A DNA stretch of 64,000 bases from Actinernus sp. WN-2022 (Eukaryota; Cnidaria; Anthozoa; Actiniaria; Actinernidae). A program made the translations under genes and the position numbers. Positions 21,601 to 33,600 of the stretch are shown here, one piece after another. How positions within the stretch are numbered: the first letter of the stretch is position 1; each line of letters opens with the position of its first letter. The stretch lies in NCBI GenBank assembly GCA_030867875.1, contig JAOWCC010000019.1:74862861-74926860 (forward strand), read 5' to 3'. The notes under the pieces were generated by a model, which was not told the DNA's origin, did not search any database, and saw only the letters and a list, made by a program, of their open reading frames with translations.

Positions 21601-24600
21601 GAAGTGAAAATTAATATCCCCAGGGATAATATTTCACTTTTAGTGAAGTGAAATCTCACCTCATGTGAAGTGAAATTTTACTTCACCAAAAGGGAAATTT
21701 CACCTCATGTGAAGTGATATTTCACCTCACCAAAAAGGAGATTTTACTTCATGTGAAGTGAAATTTCACCTCACGTGAAGTGATATTTCACCTCACCAAA
21801 AGGGAGATTTTACTTCATGTGAAGTGAAATTTCACTTCACCAAAAGGGAAATTTCACTTCATGTGAAGTGATATTTCACCTCACGTGAATTGATATTTTA
21901 CATCACCAAAAGGGAAATTTCACTTCACGTGAAGACAGTGATCCATGACAAACTTTGAAAATGACTAATTTGTTAAAGAGGCTTCTCATGTTGTGCATTG
22001 TCGTTATGTGAAGAGTAAATCTAGAGCAGCTAATGCGCTCCTGATAATTCAACTTCTAGGTCAAAACCTCGCAAAATGTATCATTTTTAAGCTCAAGAAG
22101 CATGGATTTATTTCTAAAGGCAGTTATGATGCGATGTTATGAAGAACTTTGAAAATGACTATTTTGATAAAGCGGCTACTCATGTTGTGCATTGTTGTTA
22201 TATGAAGTCAGTTAGCGGTGAATCTAGAGCAGCTTGCGTTCCCGATAGTTCAACTTCTAGCTTATCGAAAACCTAGCAAAACATATCATTTTAAAGCTTG
22301 AGATGCATGGATTTTTTTTCTAAAGGTGGCTATGATGCGATGTTATGAAGAACTTTGAAAATGACTATTTTGTTAAAGCGGCTTCTTGTGTTGTACATTG
22401 TTATTATGCAAAGAGTTAGCTGTGAATAATTCAACTTCTAGCCCATCAAAAACCTCACAAAACATATCATTTTAAAATAATCTTGAGATGCATGGATTTT
22501 ATTTCTAAAGGCGGCTACGATGTGATGTAATAACACAGAGTTACATGTATGTCCATCTTTTCTTCAATGTTGTTTTCTCAGCAGCTCACTGTTTGAATCT
22601 TTTTAGTGTGTGCTGGTACATTGTAAAGATCAATACCTCAAAAGTGAAATATCACTTCACGTGAAGTGATAATTCACTTCACCAAAAGGGAAATTTCACA
22701 TGAAGTGATATTTCACTTTTGCAAGTGAAATTTTACTTCAAATCTTTTTTTCCAGTACTGTACATATCGTATTTTATCACAAACACTCGCCCCAGGCCCT
22801 CCTTCAAAATCCAAGATGGCAGACCTCGGACTCACGAATGCACAGTCATATAGTTTCTCCAGAAAACCTTGCTTTCTCTTGAGCTTAAAGGAATGAGGTT
22901 TCTTGAAAATATTGTCAGTTCGTGGCCGGGAATACATGTAAAAGAATAATTCTGGATTGAATTAAAGATGGAAACTAAGGTTAAACTATACACAACAAAT
23001 GACAAGGAAAGTCGTAACCATATTCGAAGCTACAATAGCAGTTGGCATGAGTTAGTCGTGGAGTGACAATCTCTTCTGAAGAAGTTTTGCTTCAAGTATG
23101 AGCATTTATGAACCTTCTTTAGAACTTTTTTCCCCAACTTAGCAAAGACATCTAAATTTGGGGTGTAGCCTATTAGTGGGTGTGGCCTACATTTTGCATA
23201 TGTGGGTATTTATGGTAATCCTACCAAATCTTGTAGGATCTTACGTACCAAGTTACATTTACTTGGATCGTTATTGTAATTTTATATTGTTCCTGTCATT
23301 CCACAGATCGAATCTACAAATGTTTATTTGCTGGCTCTGTCAGCTCTCTCCTTACCCTTCCTTTAGATATGTTATCAACGTAAGTAAGAATTATAATTAT
23401 ACTCTCTATTAACTCACTAAGGTGCTTATTAAAGTGATGGTTAAATATCCAGCATACACTGGGATCCCTGTGGTGGAGCAGCCCTGGGTTGGAGTCTCAT
23501 CCAGACTCTTAGTTTATCATTATTGCTTGTTTTTCTGCATTTGCTTGTCAGTTGCTCCTCGTCAGGATCGGGCATGCTGCTTTTTAACTTGTGGATGCAC
23601 GTACAGTACCGTGCAAAAAGATTTCAACAGGGGAAGTGATATATCCCCTGAAAAAGATATATATCCCCTGAAAAAAGGATATTTCCCTTTTGGGGGAAGT
23701 TTCAGGGGATATATCCCTTTTCAAAAGGGGTTATTTCACTTCACGAAAAAGGGATATATCCTTTTTAAAGGATATATCCCTTCCCAATAGGCAATATTCA
23801 TATTCTCACGGACGAGCTGGAACGAACATTCAATGGAGGCTCGTGCGGGGGAATTCGCTAAAAACTATTTAGCATTAGAAAAGATTCCCCCACATGAGCC
23901 TCCATTGAGTGCTCGTTCCAGCTCGTCCGTGAGAATACGAATATTGCCTATTAGCGTTGAAATCTTTTTGCACGGTACTGTAAGTGCAGAAATGAGTTAT
24001 CAAGAAGGTTGGGGAAATCATCTCACTCGCTCTCTTACTCAGATTTTAGCAGAATGGAATGCTTGGAATACCAATTGATAATAGTAATCAATATTTGATT
24101 TCATTAATAATTGAAAATTGATGTGGAATATTAATTGCTATTGGAATTGAAATTTCTCAAGTCCTCAACCCAGTTCCCTTCTTGCTACTACATTTACATG
24201 TAACTATATAACTGTAAAGTTACTGCAAACATTTATATGCTAGCAAGCAGCTGTGTATTTCATGTGGGAGATGTGTGCTCATTCAGCCACACTATCTTTG
24301 GTCCCGCCAATAGTGACGTAAAACTCTTGTACATTTTCATGGCTAAATTGCTGAATATTAGACATAATTATTAACTATCTGACTGACACCACCATATGAA
24401 CGTACCCTTAACTGGAAATCTTGGAATCTGGTAGGGACTGATGGATTTCAGAGTGAGAATTTCATGGCTATTACTCCCTTAATGGCAGGCAGCTCAAACT
24501 TTGACAGGCATTGTATTGGGTCCCCATTCATGAATCACTTATTATTGACAGTAAATCGCACTATTATTGACAGTGTTGATGTTGAGTTTGAGTTTGACTA

Positions 24601-27600
24601 TATATTGTAGTCTTTTACTTCCCATTCAATTTAGAAGTCTCTAAAATGGCACAGCTGTTTTACCCAGCCAAGCTGATAATCATACAGTCTGAAGTATGCT
24701 GAGCATTCACCCTGTCCCCCGCCTGTTTTGCTTCATTATGCATATTCTTGTAGGGTTTGCTTGTTAATTAATTTTCACCTTTATTGCTGGTGATCTTGAG
24801 CTGTCTTTAGGTGCTTCGGCAAAGCAGCTTCGGCAAAGCAGCTTGTTTGCTTTGTTAGCAGTTTTCTGCTTTTACATCCATGCTCTTTCTCGTCGCAAGT
24901 TGAAGTCGTGTCCTAGGCTACTGTCGGTTTACCCTTTGGCTTCCCCATTGCAGTAAGTTACTTTTCTGCATCTTGAGAGGTTTGGTTATGGTCAGCAAGG
25001 ATCTGCTAATGTGCTAATGTGGACATCCATTAATCATTTCACAGCCTCCACATTGCTGCTGTATCTGCTGCTTCTCTGGCTGGGTGTTAGTCCTCTGCTT
25101 CTTTCAAGTGTTTCCATTGCCCTGCTACAACTGTGTTTTAGAATTAGTTAATTTTAGTTTGGGCTAGCCAATGTGGATTTGCTCCACTCTTCCAGTAATT
25201 TCTCAGTGTCTTGCCATGTTACTGTGCCATCCCTTAATGTGGGTCCTTGCCATGTTACTGTGCTATCCCTTGGCGCGGGTCCTTGCCATGTTACTGTGCC
25301 ACCCCTTGATATGGGTTGTTGCCATGTTACTGTGCCATCCCTTGATGTGGGTTGTTGCCATGTTACTGTGCCATCCCATAATGTGAGTTGTTGCCATATT
25401 ACTGTACCACCCCTTGATGTGGGTCCTTGCCATGTTACTGTACCTCCCCTTGATATGGGATGTTTCCATGTTACTGTGCCATCCCTTGATATGGGTTGTT
25501 GCCATGTTACTGTGCCATCCCTTGATGTGGGTCCTTGCCATGTTACTGTACCTCCCCTTGATATGGGTTGTTGCCATGTTACTGTGCCATCCCTTGATGT
25601 GGGTCCTTGCCATGTTACTGTGCCATCCCTTGATATGGGTTGTTGTCATGTTACTGTGCCACCCCTTGATATGGGTTGTTGCCATGTTACTGTGCCATCC
25701 CTTGATATGGGTTGTTGTCATGTTACTGTGCCATCCCTTGATATGGGTTGTTGTCATGTTACTGTGCCACCCCTTGATATGGGTTGTTGCCATGTTACTG
25801 TGCCATCCCTTGGCGTGGGTCCTTGCCATGTTACTGTACCACCCCTTGATATGGGTTGTTGCCATGGTACTGTGCCATCCCTTGGCGTGGGTCCTTGCCA
25901 TGTTACTGTACCACCCCTTGATATGGGTTGTTGCCATGTTACTGTGCCATCCCTTGATGTGGGTCCTTGCCATGTTACTATACCTCCCCTTGATATGGGT
26001 TGTTGCCATGTTACTGTGCCATCCCTTGATGTGGGTCCTTGCCATGTTACTGCACCATCCCTTGATATGGGTTGTTGTCATGTTACTGTGCCACCCCTTG
26101 ATATGGGTTGTTGCCATGTTACTGTGCCATCCCTTGGCGTGGGTCCTTGCCATGTTACTGTACCTCCCCTTGATATGGGTTGTTGCCATGTTACTGTGCC
26201 ATCCCTTGATATGGGTTGTTGTCATGTTACTGTGCCATCCCTTGATGTGGGTCCTTGCCATGTTACTGTACCTCCCCTTGATATGGGTTGTTGCCATGTT
26301 ACTGTGCCATCCCTTGGCGTGGGTCCTTGCCATGTTATTGTGCCACCCCTTGATGTGGGTTGTTGCCATGTTACTGTGCCATCCCTTGTTACTGTACCAC
26401 CCCTTGATGTGGGTTGTTGCCATGTTACTGTGCCACCCCTTGATATGGGTTGTTGCCATGTTACTGTGCCATCCCTTGGCGTGGGTCCTTGCCATGTTAC
26501 TGTACCTCCCCTTGATATGGGTTGTTGTCATGTTACTGTGCCATCCCTTGATATGGGTTGTTGCCATGTTACTGTGCCATCCCTTGGCGTGGGTCCTTAC
26601 CATGTTACTGTGCCACCCCTTGATATGGGTTGTTGTCATGTTACTGTGCCATCCCTTGGCGTGGGTCCTTGCCATGTTACTGTGCCACCCCTTGATATGG
26701 GTTGTTGCCATGTTACTGTGCCATCCCTTGATGTGGGTCCTTGCCTTGTTACTGTACCACCCCTTGATGTGGGTTGTTGCCATGTTACTGTGCCACCCCT
26801 TGATATGGGTTGTTGCCATGTTACTGTGCCATCCGTTGATGTGGGTCATTCTGTGGCTGCCAACCAGCAGTTTTAGGTCTTCAAAGGATTAGTTGGATTC
26901 CCCATCTTTTCAGTAATTTTGTGTGAGTCTGTCAGTTGTGCCATACCTGATGTCTGCTCCCTCATTGTAGGCTGATACTAAAGTGTTAATACATTGTTTT
27001 CTTGATTGCCCTGTCATGGGCTTGTCAGCTTTATGCTTGCTTGGGAGGCCAAGGTCATTCTCTGTGATCGACAGCAGTCTTGGGCTGGGTGGCTCTAGCT
27101 TGCCTAGCACCCCTCAGTCCCAGACCCTACGCCTTGCCCCTTAGCAATTGCTTGCCTGAAACATGGCTCCACTGCGGTGTAAGCCTAGGCCAGCCTCCTA
27201 GCTCCGCATTGCATTCTGGCTTCCTCTGTAAGCAAGCCCAGGCTTGGTGTTAATGTCTTACCTACAACACAGTGACTACTGCTGGGTTGCCCTAGCTTAC
27301 AGATTTGCTCCGTTCCTGCAGCCTGGCCGCTGCTGGGTAAACCGATTGTTCAGCTCTCGAACTCCACTGCTTGCAGTAGGCTTCACTGCAATACTCCCAG
27401 CCAGCAGCTGGCTCAATTGCTTCACATAAGCCTCACTGCATCATTGGTATACTGGCTCAGCATCACAGTCTGGCTTGCCCTACTGCAAGCCCAGGATTCT
27501 GTGTTTTCCCCACCCACTGCTCGGATCTGCTGCTGGGTTGCCCGAGCTTACCACTCTAGCCCCGTTCCTGTAGTTTGGCTACTGCAGGGTAAACCAGTTG

Positions 27601-30600
27601 TTCTGAGTGAGCTCCCAAGCTCCATGGCTTGCAATAGGCAATATATGTCTCCAGCCAGCATCTGGCCCAGTTGCTTCACAGAGTGTTCTAGTTTGGCAAC
27701 CAGCTCCAGAGTGGCAGAGGTGTCTGGGGCTGGGTCAGTACTTACTCGGTCAACCTTGGTTTGCTTGGGTTGATCGATTGTCAGGGTGTCCTGGCAACCA
27801 AGCTTGCAAGCACTGGCCCTGCACTCAGCTCTTGGCACTGAACCTCCAACTAAGTTTTATCATCATTTAGGAATGATGGGCTTCTTCTGTAGTTTATTGA
27901 TCAGCTTGTTTGTTTAACTATATCTTCCAAACAAATATTTGTCTTAATGAAATGAAAATTACATATTACCATAGTGGAAAATTTTGATCTCAGTAGCTAC
28001 ATGTAGTAAATGTAAATCCTTTCAAAATAAGTCTTCACTATATAAAGGACTGAGTATTGTTTGCTATTAAAGATGACATCATCAGCATGCGGGCACACAT
28101 ATATGATCTCAAGATGTTTGTCCATTTGCAGAGATTGAGTCAGGAATTGAGCCAGAAGGCGAGTGATCTGGCATTTAATTTCCTTTGGAAGGGGACAAAG
28201 TGGGACAATTTGACCGTTATCATATTTTTTCAAGGGACAAATGTATTTTTAAAGCGGGAATGGCACAATGGCGCAGCCTTCCTCGTTCCCTGCCATTTGT
28301 TTGTAATGATGTTTTCTAACTTTCACAATTTTCTTTCTTGCAGAGAAAATGTGTTTATGGACTGTGTTCGTGGTTGTTTTGTGGTTGCTTGTACTCTGTG
28401 TGCGTTTATAAGTCTTGTGTGGCTAAGAGAACAGATAGTTTTAAATGGAGGTCCAGACTGGTTGGAGCCACATTTAGATCCACTACCACTGCTCCCAGTT
28501 AACCTGTTTGGAGGGGGCCAAGGGGTGAGTTGCCGTCAAAACAAGTCCAGCTTTCCTCCCTACAGTGGCCATCCTGTACCGTTCGAAACGAGCCTTGGCA
28601 TTGGCTTACCCAACAATACAAAACACCCTAACCTTTAGAACTTGCAGTACGAAAACAATAGAGCTACAGTATAATGGCTGCAATCAAAATACAGGTCTTG
28701 AGCAGTGCAGGATTACTGCCCTAGAGCCAGAAATGAAGTTCATTGTTTGAAATTTGATTTCATTCTTCGTTTAAAATTACCATGATTGTTGAAATGGAAC
28801 TTGTGAAATTGAAAATGATCCTAATCTCCTTTTTATCCATTATTAGGGGATAGCATTTGTGTGATGACCCTAACAACAGCTGTGAAGGAAACTAAAATTA
28901 AAATATGCTATGGAATATAATGTATGAGCCTTTTGCACTGTCATAAATACAATCAAAATTTGATTTGGGTTCAATTTGAATTTTGCAAGTTTCGTTTTGA
29001 TAATGAGGGTTTGAAACTAAGATTCAAATCAAATTTCAAATATTGAACTTCATGCCTTCTCTAGGAACACTTGACCTGTAAGTAATAGATACAGAATGAG
29101 TGGTCGTGCTTTATCGGATTTACAAACCCAAGCTGAAAGCAAGAAAGCAAATCCGATAGTCATGTTTTCAGTAATTTTGGCAATTGATACAACTTATTTT
29201 GGCCGAGAAAATCAAAGCAAAAGTTTATGTAAATCAGGACGAAATCTGTATCAGATCACTTATCACTCAGTGATTTCCTTTGTTTTTGTCTCATGAATTA
29301 TTCATGAGTTTGATAATTATAGTAATTATTATATGATTGGCTTGTTAACTTTGTGAGCTATGATTGGAGGGGATAGTGATGGGGAAGGGGAGGTAAGAAA
29401 GAAGAGATGGAAAGGAAGAAAGGAAAGGGAGAGGAGAGTCACTTGGAAGATACTTTATTGTGGGGGAGGAGTGAAATTTTTGTTTATTACCTTTGCCCCC
29501 CCCCCCCCCCCCCCTCCACCAAAAAAAAACAATAATAATAAACCCTTTTTTTTATGACTGCCCAAAAATAAGTAAATCCCTTTTTAGAATCCTGGACCTG
29601 ATAAAATTACCTACTAGTTGGAAAATAATTACATGTACTGGTACCTACATGTACATGTAGTTAGAAAAAAAACTGAAAACAAAAATTACCTGCAAATTAT
29701 GTATTTGTTAATTTTAATTTGCACTCCTGACCAGTGCAATTTTGGTACAAATTTTGATAATTAATAATTAAAGACCTTGGCAGAAAAAGGGCGTAAGTGA
29801 CTCTGGATCATATTCTAAATTCTCCTTCAAATTCTTTGTTTTCTAAGGGAGAATTTAGAACGTGATCAGGAGTCACTTACGCCCTTTATCCACCAAGGTC
29901 TTCAATTGGAAATTAATTTCCAATATTGTTGGTTATAACTATAATTAGGTTAATATCCATGCTGGTGGTGGAGTAGGTGGCGAGGAGGGTGAACCTGAAG
30001 GTGATCATGCTGATAATGCTGGCCATGAACAGAATGATGCCAACAATCAGGACGATGTGGATGCCAATCAAGTTATGGACAATGCCGCTAACAATGCTGA
30101 TGGTATGCTATCCTAACTTATAATATTCACTAATAATTCATAAGGTATTAGACAATCCAGACCCAGCATTCGGGTCACATGGATACACTGTAAACCCCAC
30201 ACAAAATTCTAGTTAGCCTATTAGTATTCCGTATCAATGATACAGAATACTAATAAGCCCTATTAGTAAATTTTCTATATCAAATGATACATAGTACTAA
30301 CTAGAAGCCAACTAGAATCCTGTTTGGAATGATACAGGATACTAACATGCTAGCATTAGTATGAGGAGGTCTCACAACCAATCACTGACTTCCCCTATCC
30401 CGGGCCAGGTGAAATGACAGTACATCTGCTCTCTTATTGCGTACACACCATCTCTTCCATGTGGGACCTATTTTTCTGCATGCTCCGCTCTGCTCTCTTA
30501 TTGCATACACACTGTCTCTTCAATGTGGGACATGTTTTTGTGAGAAACTAATTCATCCCACATCGATAGCAAGGTGGAGATATCAAAGCTTAAAATTTTA

Positions 30601-33600
30601 TGTGGTGCATATCAAAAGTACTTTACAGTATCTTGGCAATGTTGTATCGGATATACAATGGCTTGGCCGAAGCGGCTCGCTGAAGCGCCTCGCCGAAGCG
30701 GCTTGCCATTGTACATGTATATCCGATACAACATCTCCACTCATATTGTAAATAGTACTTAATTGTTGTTGGCTTCCTTAACTTAATCTTCTGCAACTTC
30801 TGTAGCAAGATCGTCAACCCACAAAATGTAGAAGAATTGAAGGGCTGTGTGCAACAAGGGCGTAAGTGACTCCTGCTCACGTTCTAAATTCGCTCTTAGG
30901 AAACAAACAATTTGAAGGAGAATTTAGAATGTGATCATGGTGTTACTTAAAGTGTGTTAGTAAAGTTACTTAACTTATCTTAGTTTATAATAAAGCCTTT
31001 GTAATTATACTTTTTAATACAATATAGTTTTTAACACAATATTGTTTATCTTAATTAACTGTGATCCCTGATCCCAATTTTCCTGTAATCTGTGATCCCT
31101 GGTCTGGCCAAAATAATTGACCCTGCTCATGTTCTGACATACTGATCCCATAAAATATATCCTGATTCGGGCCCTCTGATCACGTTTCCATGCCTATGAT
31201 CTCCAATCCTGGGTCTGTGATCCGTGATCCCACATACCTCGTTACGACCCTGTAATAAATTATTAGTATGACTTGTGTGGCTCTCTTGGAGAACAGGATT
31301 ATTTATATTCTTGATGAGATTCCAGGCTTCCTAAAACATTGGTACAAGCAGCCATCATCCATATGTCGTGATTTTATAAGAACTCGTTTTCCCCAAAACC
31401 ACCACTAAATGGAACAAACATCTAGTGCTTTAAATTGCCACACCAGGGTCACTAGCTTCATTTAAAGAAGCTGTTCTACACTTTGACACAATGTTTAATA
31501 TTAATAATACTTAAGTGGATTTAACTATAGTTAACTGCATCCTCAGTGTGACATGCATTTTACAGTTTACTGTAGTAAATTCAACTGTGCTTAGCTGCTC
31601 CGACAACAGTGGCAAGAAGAAAGAAAAGTTACCTATAGTTTAATAGCCAACCCCTAAAGATGGGTTTATTACTACATGTAAGTTAATCTAAACTTATTGA
31701 CTTAGTTGACAGCTTGTCATCTCTTTTGATGTTTGAGGTAATTAAACCATAGTTTGTGGTTTCCAAACTGTCAACACTCCTGTTGCAATGCATCGTATGT
31801 CATTTCAGCCCATAAAATCAGATGCCTCTCAGACAGGCATCTGGTTTTCTAAAGGCTACTATTTTAACTATTATAATAATAGTAAAAATTCTTAACCATA
31901 GTTTGGCTGGTTTAATAATAATAGTTAATGCCTCAGTGTGACCTCAGCCAATACCGTTAGTTTATTTATTCATTAATTTATCTGAAAGTGCCACTACAAC
32001 AAAAATTAACCATAAAATAATTTTGATTTGCCATTTTTTCACAGTGTCAATAGGCCAATCAGTGTTTACTTAGAAATATTAAAATTAGAGAAATATATTC
32101 CCAAATGAGCAAGTTAAGCCACATAATTTTACTAGAGTTTACCGGTAAAATCTTGTTTGCCCTTACTGGAAGCCATTCTCATTGTTGAGCGGAAGTGATG
32201 TTATAAGCGCAACAATCGCATGACAACCACGTTACACGAAATAGTTTGCATAAAAAAGTATCTTTCTTCATTTGTTGACTTGACGTTCTTTTAGTACAAA
32301 TATGCCCCCAATGCGTTGTGTTTGTGTTGTGCAGGCAAGTGTTGTGTGTATGAGATCACTTCCGCTGAATAACCCTTTGTATAAAGCTGAACAAAGGAAC
32401 AGGCTCCAGTAATGGTGGACGTTTAGATTCAATACTCAGAGTTAAAAAAATAAGAAATAAGTCATTGTAGCGAAAAACGGTTTGAAGTACTGGTAATAAT
32501 AGAGCAACTCTACTTTACGAATATGCAAAACATTGATATGTCAAAATTTGATTATAGTGGCACTTTAACACAGTTTAAAATACTAAATTACTAATCTGGA
32601 AAGTGTAAAAAAATCCATTGATTCATTTAACAGCAGTTGAAACAACTTTATAACTATTAAATTATATGATCAGTATTTTTGTATTCATTTGGAAATTGTA
32701 AAGCCTGCATTGTAAAACATTGCATCTTTATCCTTTACAAGGCTGCACATAATTAAACAGTCTTACCCAGGAATGGAGCCAGGATTTTGTGAAAGGGGGG
32801 TTGAGCGAGTCATGGGGGGGTTGACAATAAAAAAAATTAACATCTAGAGACTTGGAAATGCTATTTACAGTGATCTCCAGGAGTCATTTGGGGGGGGGGG
32901 GGGGGTTGTAACCCCCTGAACCATGCACCCCCTGGATCTGCCTCAGTCTGCTTTCATTATAAAATAGTATATTACTACATGTATTGTGCTCAAGGCAAGT
33001 GAAAAGTGTAACAGAGTGAGTGCTTTTATTAAAGCCTAACATTTCTTTTCCTGCACACAGATGACAACAACTGGAATCCAGTAGAATGGGAAAGAGCAGC
33101 AGAAGAGCTTACATGGGAAAGGGTAGGCACAGCAATAATAAGTGTTATTATTTGTATGGCTAGTTAACTTTGTGATATATGATTGGGCAGTTTGAGGTCC
33201 ATGCATATGGAGACTGCAAAATTGAAGAAGCAAAGCTGGTTTTGAATACTTTTGTGCCATATACATGTATATTGTACATGTAACAAACATCTTATTAAAC
33301 TTAATTGCTTGCTTGAATTACATTGTATTGGTCCCAGTACCTTAAGTTATGCTTGAATTACATTGTATTGGTCCCAGTACCTTAAGTTATGAATCCTCAT
33401 TCTCCCTCTTTTTTTATGGCTTGTGTGCTTTGTGCATGGACAATATAATGAAGGGAAAACAAGTTTGTCCATAACTTACTGTATGGACTGTGTACTTGTT
33501 TAATAAGAGGTAGTGATTCTATTAATGTTATGGTCATTATTTATTTCATTACATTATTTTATATAACTGTACCAGGTGTAATGTATTGCATTATTTATAC

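Noticed and set aside
23422..23872. Frames of 60-122 codons around 23.4-23.9 kb
   Set aside because: They run through a MITE made of palindromic ATATATCCC blocks; no protein-like composition.
25173..26892. Long open frames on both strands (about 490-570 codons)
   Set aside because: A 36-bp minisatellite with a period divisible by three; it lies inside an intron of a gene with well-supported exons.
28057..28638. 193-codon frame taken as a separate gene
   Set aside because: Its coding signal is MARCHF6 exon 7 (28344-28524); the remainder is intron read-through.
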